Shown piece by piece: positions 12,641 through 23,419 of a stretch of 64,000 nucleotides of DNA. This DNA is from Toxonevra muliebris. Its lineage: Eukaryota > Arthropoda > Insecta > Diptera > Pallopteridae. Each line of letters starts with the position of its first letter. The first letter of the stretch is position 1. Location: assembly GCA_963691655.1 (NCBI GenBank), contig OY829329.1, positions 62,056,852-62,120,851 on the forward strand. Reading direction: 5' to 3'. Both the position numbers and the translations under genes were made by a program. The notes beneath the pieces were generated by a model that saw only the letters and a program-made list of their open reading frames with translations, did not search any database and was not told where the DNA came from.

Positions 12641-13690
12641 TTGCTATTTGCAAGGAAAAAACGACAACAACAGAAACAAAAAATAAAAAAACAAAATTAA
12701 AAAGAAAAAACTAGAATATTGTTTGGCAGTTAAAGTGAAGTTATGTAATTTAAATATAGATAGCAGCCATTTAGTAAAACATTGTGTTGCCACGTTTTTA
12801 TGAAGGAACATTGTTGAAGTAAATAGGGGTGGCAAAAATTTAAAGGACATGCCTGAGACTGCTCTAAGAGATCTCGAACATATTTGAAAATAATTCAGTT
12901 TTGTGTTTAGTAAATATTTTTAATTCTATCTTACATTTAATATATCTCCAATGATTATTAATTAAGCTATAAAAACTATCTAAAGATCAGATTGAAACTT
13001 TTGGAAATTTCCGAGTTTCTCATCGGTAATCTTTGATTTGCTTGCGAATGAAATTGATTCGAATTTCTAACTACAATCACGAGGAAGAGTTACGAATTGT
13101 TTGTTTACATCTAAATCTAATATATTGCATTGGGAGTATAAGAATAGTTCCAAGGTGATGATTCCCATATTCACCAAATTTCGAACTGAAAATTTTTTTC
13201 AAATTTACATACTATCTTGTAGTTGCCAAATCCAAAATGTTGTCTTTGCAAAAACAGCAGTCAAAAAATGTTTCAATCGGGGAATGTTAGCCGATTTTGC
13301 AAAAAATTTTTACCCAACATAGTGATATTTTAGGATTCCCAATTTAATGTGAATAAAATAATAAAACCTTAAAAAATTTTTGGTTGAGCTGCTATACAAA
13401 ATTTTGGCTAAAATTTCAATGCATTTCAAACTGAGATTTTTGCAAATTTTATAATTTAGTTGCGTTTGATAAATATAGATATTACATACATGGAGATGCT
13501 TTTTCGTACTGAGTAATAAAAAGTGATATCAAAATTGGTAAGAATTTTACTTCAAATATTTATTGAATTTCTGGAAAAGTTTTGGACCCTCATTTTTGAA
13601 GCTGCCATTAGTAATAATTTTAAAATAATTTAAAAATGTATGATTTTAGATAGTTTTCAGAAAGTGAGCATAAGTAGCACCTACTATTTA
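12641..13690. other. AT-rich spacer, nothing recognised
   Basis: No coding, RNA or repeat structure is recognised. It ends at the TA target of the element at 13,691. Confidence 0.5.
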
Positions 13691-14981
13691 AGAAGTAAGA
13701 TTGAAAAAATCTTAACACACGTTTTACCTAATAATTTTTTTTTGGGTGTAAAATTTAAAAATTTCTTTGATCTAGTTATCTTCGATAAATATGTCGGTTG
13801 TTATTTTTAATGACAAACATGTTTATTTATTGTGAGTTTGATCAAAATGAGTGAAGAAAAAGAAGTACGACTTAAAATTATTAAAAAATTTTAAAAAAAT
13901 CCAAATTGGTCCTACAAAAAATTGCCCAAAGAATTGAAGGTCTACCGTCAAACTGTTTCCAATGTTATTAAACAGTTTCAGGGGAATTTGACCATCGATA
14001 GGAAACCTGGTTCGGGAAGAAAACAAGGACCGCATGATATTGGGAAAGCCAAGAAAATAGAAAGCATATTGAAAAGATCTCCAAACACATCTGGTAGAAA
14101 AGCTGCAAGGTTAGACCAGTGCTCTTACTATTTGGTACTAAAAGTTAAAGCCAATGCAGGTTTGAAAACATACAAAGTCCAAAAAGTTCCAGACAGGAAT
14201 GCTGCAAAAAATTTAGACGCCAAAAGTAGGGCTCGGAAATTAAAATCAAATTTCATACAAAAATATTCATGTTGATTAATGGACGACGAAACGTATCTAC
14301 TGGCAGATTTTACGCAGCTTCCGGGTCAAAATTTTTATGTTGCTGATACTCGTGAAAATGTCGAAGAACAATTTAGAATCCAAAAGCAGACAAAATTTCC
14401 TAAAAAATTCCTGGTATGGCAATCTATATGCATTTGCGGCCAATGAAGCAAGTCATTTGTTACAGTGGGCTCCATAAATACCGAAATATACATCAAAAAA
14501 TGTTTGAAAAAAAGACTTCTTCCTTTCATAAGAGAGCACAATGTGTCCACATATTTTTGGCCCGATTTGGCATCATGGCACTACGGCAAGAAAGCTCTGG
14601 AGTGGTACCAAAGTAATAATATAGTTTTTGTACCAAGAGAGGCCAATCTCAATCCTCCAAATTGTCCGGAGCTAAGACCAGTGAAGAGATATTGGGCTCT
14701 TGTGAAAAGAAACTTAAAGAGCACAAAAAAGGTGTCCCAAAATATTGTAAAAGATTTTAAAAGAAGATGGGCAAACTGTTCCAAAAAGGTGTCTGAAACA
14801 ACTATCAAATCTCTAATGGAAGGCTCACGAGTTCATAAATAGTGGTTAGAACTATAAAAGTTATATTTTTCTGTAATTTGTAAAATATCATCAATTAAAT
14901 AAAAAAAATCAAAACTCTAAGATCAACCGTTTAAAAATTATTGAATTTTATATATGTTAAGATTTTTTCGATCTCACTCCT
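13691..14981 (+). mobile_element. Tc1/mariner-type (ITm) transposon, copy A
   Basis: The full-length element is 1,291 bp. Its ends are inverted: AGAAGTAAGATTGAAAAAAT on the left, and AGGAGTGAGATCGAAAAAAT when the right end is read in reverse complement. It is flanked by TA on both sides (13,689-13,690 and 14,982-14,983), the target duplication of the IS630-Tc1-mariner superfamily. It carries one transposase relic. The left end differs from the right at several positions, unlike copies B and C, which suggests end decay. Confidence 0.93.
13847..14842 (+). pseudogene. ITm DD37E/DD39E-type transposase, broken by stops (copy A)
   Basis: The relic can be read in one frame from the ATG at 13,847 to the TAG at 14,842, interrupted by a TAA at 13,892, a TGA at 14,273 and a TGA at about 14,446. 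The N-terminal part has helix-turn-helix-like sequence (YRQTVSNVIKQF) and a basic GSGRK stretch, as expected for a transposase DNA-binding half. The catalytic half shows MDDETY (first Asp), PDLASWHYG (second Asp) and PVKRYW, where Lys replaces the catalytic Glu found in the other two copies (PVERYW). There are 39 residues between the second Asp and that position. In copy C the spacing is 37, matching the ITmD37E group. The product cannot be active. It sits alone between the two terminal repeats. Confidence 0.9.
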
Positions 14982-14983
14982 TA

Positions 14984-15237
14984 ATTGAAGTCCCGAAAAT
15001 TTTGGAATCATAAATTGATACAATATATTCAAACATCATATAGAACACACATATCAAATTTAGGGATTTAAAAATTCCAGATTTTTAGGTTACGTTGTTC
15101 GTTCGATCCTTCAAAAAGTCTGTTAATTCAAGATGAACGATCGTAATAAAATATTTTGTGAATCAAAAAAGCTTAACCTCGAACTCTTTAATGGATTTGA
15201 GGTTAATATAGAAATTCTTTTTAAAATCGTATATTAA
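14984..15237. other. Short AT-rich spacer
   Basis: Nothing is recognised between the Tc1/mariner-type copy and the first piggyBac-like end. Confidence 0.5.
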
Positions 15238-15421
15238 CCTTTTCGAGACCGAAAAAAACTAGAGAAGATAGCGCAAAACCAAATCCGGATTGGTATTGTC
15301 TGACCTATATTTTTGAGCAAAACAGACATTTTGTGCCTCTAAAGGCTTGAATTTGCCTGGGTCACCGTTGACTCAGTCCTTTTTGGGAATTTTTAACGAA
15401 CTTTTTCTGTGCATTTTTGAA
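15238..15421 (+). mobile_element. piggyBac-like end fragment
   Basis: TTAA at 15,234-15,237 is followed by CCTTTTCGAGACCGAAAA. Over about 150 bp the piece is a diverged direct repeat of the element at 15,645: both share CTAGA, a CGAAACC/CAAAACC word, a TCTGACC/TTCGACC word and GGGTCACC. No matching right end is seen, and the foldback at 15,424 follows immediately. It looks like one end of an interrupted or truncated copy. Confidence 0.45.
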
Positions 15422-15423
15422 AT

Positions 15424-15581
15424 TGTTTACATTGGCGTAAGCATGAAGACCTGTCTAAAAGAGAGAGGTAGACAAAATAGGTAGTAGGAAAGAGATAGAA
15501 ACTCGCCTGTCTTTTTCTAATTACCTATTTTTTCTATTTCTCTCTTTCAGACAGGCGTTCATGCTTGCGCCAATGTAAACA
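15424..15581. mobile_element. 158-bp foldback (inverted repeat) element
   Basis: The left arm starts TGTTTACATTGGCGTAAGCA. The right arm, read in reverse complement, starts TGTTTACATTGGCGCAAGCA. The match continues through CCTGTCT and AGAGAGA for about 48 bp per arm, with a central region of GATAG/CTATT words. A transcript would fold into a long hairpin. It has no coding capacity. It may be a foldback MITE or a hairpin-forming locus. Confidence 0.7.
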
Positions 15582-15644
15582 GCCACTTTATTACATATCT
15601 TTTTTAAGATTGGCAAAGTAACTTAATATAAATTTTTCAATTAA

Positions 15645-16169
15645 CCCTTTCTTGACCGTAAGGAAACTAGAACCGGCAGACCGAAACCGAGTCCAGATTT
15701 GCATTCTTCGACCACCATTTCATTGTAAAAAAATTCTTAAAAAGTTTCCATTGAAGATTTTAGGGTCACCAGCGACCCATGACAAAACTTGTATTTCGAA
15801 AAAAGTAAAAAAAAATTTAAAAATATGGGAAATTATGTTTGAGTAAATAGTTTTTCCCACAACTTATTAAAAATTTGGTGTGTTTGGACAAATTTTGTAA
15901 AAATTGTGAGCGATTGAAAATTAACCAAAATAAAAAAAAAACAAATTTTTTTCAGGTAATGTATAACAGGCTTAAGGAAACCGTCACGATTTTTTTCATT
16001 TTGATAGAGTACCGTTACCAAAAAAATATTCATACATTTTTTTAATTGAAATTAAAGAAACATCCATTCTCTTTTCAAGAACTCTAGATTTATCAAAACT
16101 GATTGGATAGTTTTTAAAAATCGCAGAAATTAATCTTGTGACACCGGTATCACTATGGTAACTAAAGGG
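15645..16169. mobile_element. piggyBac-like MITE
   Basis: The 525-bp segment is flanked by TTAA on both sides (15,641-15,644 and 16,170-16,173). It starts CCCTTTCTTGACC, and its reverse-complemented right end is CCCTTTAGTTACC. A TTAA target duplication with a CCCT-type end is the piggyBac signature. There is no transposase coding. The short frame at 15,652-15,846 is a by-product. Confidence 0.65.
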
Positions 16170-16173
16170 TTAA

Positions 16174-17588
16174 GAACTGAGCTCTCATTAGTTTCAACAT
16201 TAACATTTCAAAAGAAATTCTATTGGATTTCTGAAATAATTTCGACTATTTCATAATCTTGGAGATAACGAAATTTATTTTGAAGCATAATTTAAAGAAG
16301 CTATACTTACAGAATTTTGTGTGATTTTTTTTAAATGGGCGTGTCATCTCCTATAGAATTTCATAAATGTTTGAAACAACTTATCTTTGAAACTGAGACA
16401 ACTTATCTTTGATAACAGCAAAAAATTAGCATTTAATTTTCAAAAAAGTTCACATGCCGAAATTAATTGAGTAAATGGGCGTTGCACTTTTCAAGCAACC
16501 TTAATAAAGGCTAAATTACCAAGGTATTCTGCAACTAGAATACAAACGATCAAATCGTTTCTTGATGATTTTAGATCTTAAAACCGCCATTCATCAGGAA
16601 TAAATGAAACGCATTTAAATGCTGGAAAGTATTTCAAGTGTGGTTGCTACCAGGTAGATATATTTATACAGTTTTCCAAAGATTTTCCATATAATACAAT
16701 GTTGCATACTAAAAAGTTATTGCTGCAAACATGAAAACAATGAAAACAACAACAACAACAACTACAACACAATGTATGTAATATTTGAAAATGGGTACCA
16801 CGTGACATTCAAGTTGTTGATCTTGTTATTGTTTGCAGCTATTGCTACTGCATAGTTGTTATATCAAGGCACTGAAGCACTTAATGTTTATGATTATTTT
16901 TGTTTTCGGTTTAGTTACGGCAGATAATGTTGCAATTGCTGTAACACAGCAGCAATGTAGAAGTTACTGAAGTAATGCCACTGACACCATTATATATGTG
17001 TACATGCAGACTAGCACTATTGATACCCATAGCAGCACACAAATTGTTGTTGAAAGTTTATGTGCAACAACAACGGCAAAAACTTTGAAAATAATTTGCT
17101 ATACACGCAATGTAAAGTAGAAAAAAAAGCAAAAACTTGAAAACAAAACGATGAATCGGCTCAAAAAAAAGGTTGCACATTGGTGTTGGTGTGGTGTGGT
17201 GTGGCAACATCACTCTATTTCTACCAACACAAAAGACTTACTTTACAATGCCACTTCGCACTTTCGTTTGTTGTTATTACATGCAATTTTAGGTTATCTA
17301 TATTGGATATGTATGTGTGTGTGTGTGTATGTGTGTTTATGTGCCAGTGTCAGTGTGTGGTTGGTGTTGTAAAATTAAAATATATAGTAACACTTTAACA
17401 CATTTGCAATGCACACACGTATGTGAGTGAGTGTATATGTAACTAATGTGCGTGCGTTTTTTGTCAAAACCCAGTTGGAAATTATTATATTGGTGAGAAT
17501 GGTTTGCCTTCTTTCTCCCTTTTGGGTCTGGAATTCTTTTTTACACTATTGCTGGGCTTAATGATTAAGAAACCTATTTAGTTCTTGC
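16174..17588. other. AT-rich spacer with CAA and TG repeats
   Basis: No gene is recognised. CAA-rich microsatellite sequence lies at 16,735-16,772, and a (TG)n-rich run with its flanks at 17,308-17,465. Frames over the TG run are Val/Cys strings and are not genes. Confidence 0.5.
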
Positions 17589-17589
17589 G

Positions 17590-18233
17590 AAAGAAAATCA
17601 GTCAGTGAGTAAATCAGTAAGTAAGTAGACCATTCCATCATAGATTCACTCATTCAGTGAGTGAGCCATTCTATCAGAATTTGAGTCAAATATTGAGTGG
17701 GGCTAAGAGTAAGTTAGCAAATTAAGAAGTGAATCACTCAGTGAAGGAGTGTATGAATTATTCAGTCAGTGAATGTTTAGTCAGAGTGAATGAGTCAATA
17801 AGTTCAGTTATCCAGTTGTTGAATGACTCAGCCAGTTAATTAGTCAGTCAGTGAATGCTCCGGATAATAAATGATTCAGCTAGTGAGTGATCCTAAATGA
17901 TTCAGTCAGTGAATGCTCCGGCTAATAAATGATTCAGTCAGTGAGTGATCCTAAATGATTCTGTCAGTGAATGATCCTAAATGATTCAGTCAGCGAATGA
18001 CTGAGCCAGTGAATGAGTCATTTACTAATTTAGATGGTAAATAATTCAACCGGTGAATGATCCAGCGCGGCGAATTATTCAGCGAGTGAATGAATGATTT
18101 AGACAGTGGATGATTCAGCCAGTGAATAATTTACAAACCGTTCCACTTAGCAGAAGAATCAGTCGTTGAGAAAATAAGTATGTGAATGAGCCAGTGCAAT
18201 TTGTGAATCATTTAGTAAGTGAGTTAGCCAGAG
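17590..18233. repeat. Degenerate array of GATTCAGTCAGTGAATGA-type units, left part
   Basis: Imperfect units of about 18-20 bp with the words CAGTCAGTGAATGA, TCAGTGAGT and GATCCTAAAT. The array continues on the far side of the retrotransposon at 18,234-19,185, which split it. Confidence 0.88.
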
Positions 18234-19087
18234 TTGATTGTAAGCGTATTTTCACTTACGTCTCCAGAACAGAATTCTGTTCGAGTTCTGGGGTCTTTAT
18301 TGAAAATGATGGAGTGCACCTTCACTTCTCTCTTGGGTTGTATGCTTCTGTTTTTCAAGCAAAAATTTTTGCAATCATCAAGGCAATGGACCATGTTATT
18401 GATAATGGTTGGAGAGAAAGGAGTATCTGTGTATTTAGGGACAATCAGGCTGCGCTTAAATCCTTGCTTAATCCTCTAACCACGTCTAAACTGGTTATGC
18501 ATTGCAAATCCAGGCTTGATTGTGTTGGAAAACACGATAGCCTGCTGTTAATATGGGTTCCTGGACACTCAGGAATTTCAGGAAATGAATCAGCTAACCT
18601 TCTGGCCAGAAAGGGTATGGAAACTGGTTTCCAGGGCCCAGAACCTGTACTCTCTTTGTCGTCTACAGCCATCAAGACCACCATTAATGAGTGGATCAAC
18701 TTGACCCACAATCGAAAATGGGAGGACCTGAGGGGCTTTAGACAGACAAAGACCATGTTACCTGTTACCTCGAAGCGTCTAACAGACTTTCTGTTATCAC
18801 TTAACAGAAAGAGTTGTGGGCAGCTGGTGGGATTATATTCAGGTCATTTCTCTTGGGCCAAACATTTGCATATGATTGGCCTAGGAGCTAGTGCCTTCTG
18901 TGCTTCCTGTGGTTTGGAGGAAGAATGTGAAGAGACAGCGGACCACTTTCTTAGTGTCTGCCCCGCTTTCTGCCAGATCAGAGTAAACATATTTGGTATT
19001 GGAGTGTTGGGAGACGAACACCTGAGCTCTCTGACACCGCAGGATCTGCTTAGATTTATTAATAAATCTGGTAGATTAAAAGAATAG
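18234..19087 (+). pseudogene. Non-LTR ORF2 C-terminal fragment: RNase H and zinc-knuckle-like tail
   Basis: The frame is open from the truncation point to the TAG at 19,085-19,087, so it decayed less than most elements here. RNase H features seen are FRDNQAALKS (catalytic Asp), WVPGHSGISGNESAN and LLARKG. Three family-typical acidic positions are changed: the first Asp is Tyr (IFTYVS, against IFTDSS in the other copy), the QAE position reads QAK, and the GNEKAD-type Asp reads Asn. After RNase H comes the region found in I/LOA/R1-type elements, with TKTMLPVTSKRLTDFLLSLN and a Cys-rich CASCGLEEECEETADHFLSV motif followed by CP. The reverse transcriptase is absent. It inserted into a tandem array and has no promoter of its own. 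Confidence 0.92.
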
Positions 19088-19185
19088 CAAAAGGGAACAC
19101 AGGATATAGTACAATGGACGTGAAACTTGCCTGAGTGCTGTATTCTTGAATACTTCTTTTGTCTGTTCCAACGAAAAAAAAAAAA
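18234..19185 (+). mobile_element. 5'-truncated non-LTR retrotransposon with RNase H, copy 1
   Basis: It starts abruptly within RNase H coding sequence and ends in a 12-A tail at about 19,174-19,185. A 13-bp target duplication flanks it: GAGTTAGCCAGAG at 18,221-18,233 and GAGTTAGTCAGAG at 19,186-19,198, with one mismatch. A truncated 5' end, a poly-A tail and a duplicated target show target-primed reverse transcription into the array. It is nearly identical over its whole length to the minus-strand copy at 61,362-62,900. Confidence 0.93.
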
Positions 19186-19555
19186 GAGTTAGTCAGAGAA
19201 AAAAAATAGTGAGTCAATCAGTGACTGATTCGGGCAATCAAAAATGAATCAATGGAAGAGTAATGCTGTCAGTGTGAGAGTCAAATAATCAGTGAATGAA
19301 TTGGTTAGTGGTTGATTTAGTTGGTTAGTTTAGTCAGCGAATGAATTAGTCAGTGAATGATTCCGTCCGTTATTGACTCAGATAATTCTTAATTGGGTAG
19401 GCACATGATTCAGTCAATGAATCGTGATTCAATCTGTACATGGTTCATGGTTCAGTCATCTAAAGAGTCAGTCAGTCAGTAAATGAGCTATTCAGCGAAA
19501 AATTTAATCGCACAGCGAATGATGACGTCAGAAAGTTACTCATTCAAAAAGTCAT
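19186..19555. repeat. Degenerate array of TCAGTCAGTGAATGA-type units, right part
   Basis: Continuation of the array interrupted at 18,233. Units such as GTCAGTGAATGATT and AGTCAGTCAGTAAATGAG are visible. Divergence among units is high. Confidence 0.83.
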
Positions 19556-19559
19556 TGTA

Positions 19560-20569
19560 TAGAGATACTTAATGTTTTGAAGATATCACACCTTTAACCT
19601 TTCGCTATAGGATTTATCATATTGGGATATTATTCCGAAATCGACTTCCATCTTGTATCAATATGTATATCTGTATAAAGTGTGTGCTAGTACTTTTTAA
19701 AAGTATATTTTTGCTGTTGTTGTTATTCGACATACTTGCTGCTACTTCTCCACTTCTGTGCTTCATGTTGTTACTGTTATTATTGCTGCTTTGTAACAAA
19801 CATCCTTTCCATGGCTGCTACTACTGCTGCATATGTAGTTGTTACACAGTAGCATCCTTTTCGTTGTTGTGCTGCAGTGAAGTGAAGGATGTTGCACAAG
19901 TGTAACTTAACACGACCACAAATTGTGTTATTTCGTTATAGTGTTATTGTGTATACATGTGTGTGTGTGTGTGTGTGTTTACATATGCCAATGTGTGCAA
20001 AGGTAGTTAGGAGCTGCATTTAAAAGTAAAACACGAAAAACATATGAGTTTCACAAGAAAATTTTTGCCACGTAAAGCTTCTTCTTCTGGTTATACTTCT
20101 TATGCAACTGCTGCTTCTTCTACTTCTTTTTCTTTGTTTTATATATTTTTTTTTGCTCTGCCGCTTCTTCCTTTACTTCTTTCTCTTACTGCTGTACAGT
20201 TTCGCTTTACACTCTCCGTGTAAAAGTTTTCAATTTGCAATTTGCTGCAACATTTTAAGAAGTAGTGAAAATTCACGTACACGCTCACACAGTTGCTCAA
20301 ATGATATTTTGTTTTTGTTTATGAGTTTTCACCGTTACTTTGAAACAGAGTTGCACTTGTTTTGGAAATTCAATATATCTGTGGTAAAAATGTAAAACAG
20401 CCTATCTCGATTTAAGATGGAAAATATTTTACCATATATTTTTGATTATGAATATGAAAATTATGAGATTTTAAATAATTTTTAGAATTATTTATCGTTT
20501 TAAGAATGATACATGATTTGAGCTTAGAGTCTTTTGATATAATGCTAATAATAATTCTAAATAAATTAT
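19560..20569. other. Spacer with TTG/CTG and TG microsatellites
   Basis: No gene is recognised. It contains CTG/TTG-rich (opa-type) runs at 19,710-19,790 and 19,815-19,880, a (TG)n run at 19,958-19,979, and CTTCTT-rich sequence at 20,078-20,200. Confidence 0.5.
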
Positions 20570-21290
20570 TCAGATGGGAGGGAGGAGCGGAAAAACGAGG
20601 GAAGGGAGAAGGAGAGGGAGTGAGAAAGAGTGAAAGGTGGTAAAGTGGAAGACTCAAGGAAGAGTGAATGGACGATGGACCAGCGGAAGAATGGAAATCA
20701 GGAGTGGTGAGAGCCAGAGTAGGGCAAAAGCAGAGAAAGAAAATAACTGGTGGAAGTGAAAAAGAGAGGAGTAGAAAATAAAAAGTCGTAGAAGCGGAGG
20801 AAGAATAGAAGGGAGGAGCAAAGGAAAGTAGGAAAGGAAATGCAAATAAAGGGAGAAGGAAGTGGTGGAGTTTTATAAAAGAAGACGGGTGGAGGGGAAA
20901 AGATGAGAAAATAGAGAGAAGTGGATTGAAGGGGCGTAGAAGGGGAGGAGGGGGAGGGAGGAGGAAATGATATAGAAGAAGGGAGAAAAATAGGAAGAAT
21001 TATACAATGTGTGGAAGAAAGATGAGAGAGAAGAGGAAGCGGGAAAAAGGAAAAATGAAGAAAGGAGAGGAAAAGAAGAAAGCAGTGAAAAAGAGTAAAA
21101 TAGGAAAAGTACAACGAAGAGAGGAAAACATGGGAAAGGAAAGAAGAGATGGACAGTGGTAGAAAGGAATGGGGAAAGGTGAAAGGAAGAGGCAGGGAAG
21201 TGATTAAGCCAGGTAAAATTTAGATTAAAATAATGGGTAAAGGATAAAAGATGAAAGAGGGGAAGGAATCAAGAAAAAGCAATTTAAGCC
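20570..21290. repeat. 700-bp purine-rich (GGA/GAA) tract
   Basis: The + strand is almost entirely A and G, with words such as GGGAGGAG, GAAGGAG and GGAAAAG and few pyrimidines. The 138-codon minus-strand frame across it (20,698-21,114) is Ser/Pro/Leu/Phe low complexity and has no family features. Such tracts can form triplex (H-)DNA, which is an inference from composition. Confidence 0.8.
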
Positions 21291-23410
21291 GAATTGTAAA
21301 ATACCAAATATTTGAAACTTTAAATACAAATACTACGATGAATTGTGAATCAATTTTTAGAATCATATATCAAGTTTAATAAAGAATGCTTAATCTTCTT
21401 AAATATTACAATAGTCTCTGTATTTCCAAATTTCAAAGCAACTAAATTCGTTCGACAAAAACCAACATCTCTGTTGTTATTTACTTTAGCCACAGACACA
21501 AATTGCAATTTTAGAAACGAACCCAAGAAATCAAATGCTCTCTCATTAATGAAGCATTTGTATGAGCTTCAATTTTGATTAAAAATTACAACAGAAACAT
21601 TTTAATAATTATGTAGATACTTTCAAAGAAGTACAATAACAAATACAACAACAAAATGCATTAATTAAAAAAGGAACCTTTTTGGCATGGCATTATTCGA
21701 TGGAAGAAAGTGAATTGCTTTTGGTTGTTGGCTGGTGAATGTTTAATTACTTTGGAACAATAATAAGCAACAAAGCAACAACAACAACAACAACAACAAA
21801 AATAAACCAATAAAATTTGCGAATCATAAAAAATTAATTAAAGTCTCTGCTGAAAATTAACAAACATAACAACTGCTACAAAAACAAAATGTTGTACGCA
21901 TTTAATACTTAAAAATTCTTAATATGTGAGCATAAAAAAGCAAAAAGATTTTTGTGTTAAAAATAAGAAAAGAATTAACGGCAGAGCACGTAAATCACAA
22001 ATTTCATTAAAAACACATATATACATTTACACATACACGCATACATACATACATGCAACCACAAGTAATATAACTTGCTGGTTTTTTCTTTTTTTTTTGT
22101 CGTTAGCATTTTGTTTTTGGTGTTTCGCATTTTAGGTTCTTATTTTGTGTTTTTTTTTTGTCGATGTTTTTGCTTTAAACTGATACTAAAAAAAACTTTT
22201 TCGATACTTTCGCACTTAAACTTTGTGCAAACTTTAGCTCCGCTTCCTCTTTTCTCCTCACAAGCTTTATGGTAAGTAGTCAGAGAGGGGAGAGAGAGAG
22301 AGGAGAGAGAGAGGAGAGAGGAAGAAAGCAGCGAGAGTGCACGAAAAATCATAAAACTTTTCATTTGTGTGCAGCTAACGTTGAGCAACGGGAACCAAAA
22401 GCAAATATGAATAAATACCAATGCAGGCGCATTCACATATACACACATACATGTTTATAAGTGTATATGTGTTTATGTTTAAAGAGCAAAAGACAAACTT
22501 GAACGCTAAAGAAATAATCCTTTTTTTATGTTTATGTGTATACGTGTGTGTGTGTGCAATTCGCATTGCAGCTTATTCGAGATTTTCGGTCGGTTATTTT
22601 TTTTTTTCGTATTTCCGCTTGCCGCTGTGCATATTTCTGTTTTTTCCACGATTTTTTGGTTTTATGACAGTACCAAAAGTAAAATTCGCGCCATGTTTTC
22701 ACTTTGTGCCAGTTTAAGTTTTGCCAGAGCAAACCTTTTTTTCCAGATTTTTTTTTTTTTTTTGGTATTTGTTTTCACTGCATTCTCTCTTTAGCCAAGG
22801 CGAAAAATGTACGTGCTTCATCGACCGAAATTTAGCAGTTTTTCCTTCTTTTATTTGGTATAACTGTTTTTTTTTTTTTTTGGCAAAAAAACTTTTTAAT
22901 GGGATTTTTTGAGAATTGGTTCTTGGTTTATGAGTGCAGTTTTCAAGTGTTGAAAAGTAGTTTCACAAAAATTTCATTTTTTTCTATACTTTTCTTTTTT
23001 GTTGTGTTTTTTTTCTGTGTGTATGTAATGGTAAGATTATATCTCAAACAAAAAAATTTGTACTATTTTTATATGTGTATAAGCAAGAATAAAATAAAAT
23101 AAGATAAAATAAAATAATGTAAGTAATATTTTTCTTAAAGCATTAAATATTTGTACTTATCTTTGACAAAATATAAACACATGTGAAACTTGAATTATGT
23201 TTATTATTCTACTATACCAACTAACTATAACTCTGAGAAAGAAAAAGCAAATACTCAAACAATTCACTATGGATAATTATAAAATCTCTAGAAAGTAAAA
23301 GTTTCGTAGTTTCAACTTTAACTTGGGGGAAGACTTTAATATTCAGCTACATAAATTCAAACAAGTTGATATTAAAAGTTTGAAAAGATCTTACTCCTAA
23401 AATTTGTATC
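21291..23410. other. Spacer with a GA repeat, T runs and CAA repeat
   Basis: No gene is recognised. (CAA)n lies at 21,770-21,800. A GAGAGAGG microsatellite of about 40 bp lies at 22,283-22,322. Right before it is ATG|GTAAGTAG (22,269-22,278), a strong splice-donor-like word, but no matching exon evidence is seen. CA/TG-rich runs lie at 22,435-22,475 and 22,530-22,560, and T runs at 22,595-22,610, 22,745-22,765 and 22,865-22,882. A (AATAAAATA)-like repeat lies at 23,085-23,117. Confidence 0.5.
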
Positions 23411-23419
23411 ATTCATCGG

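Noticed and set aside
20698..21114. A 138-codon minus-strand open frame, Ser/Pro rich
   Set aside because: It is the complement of the purine-rich tract. Stops are rare there because of composition. It has no domain, no start context and no conserved pattern.
22269..22330. A splice donor (ATG|GTAAGTAG) followed by a GA repeat, as a first exon
   Set aside because: The donor is good, but there is no upstream exon-like composition and no matching acceptor near. It is kept only as a note in the spacer entry.
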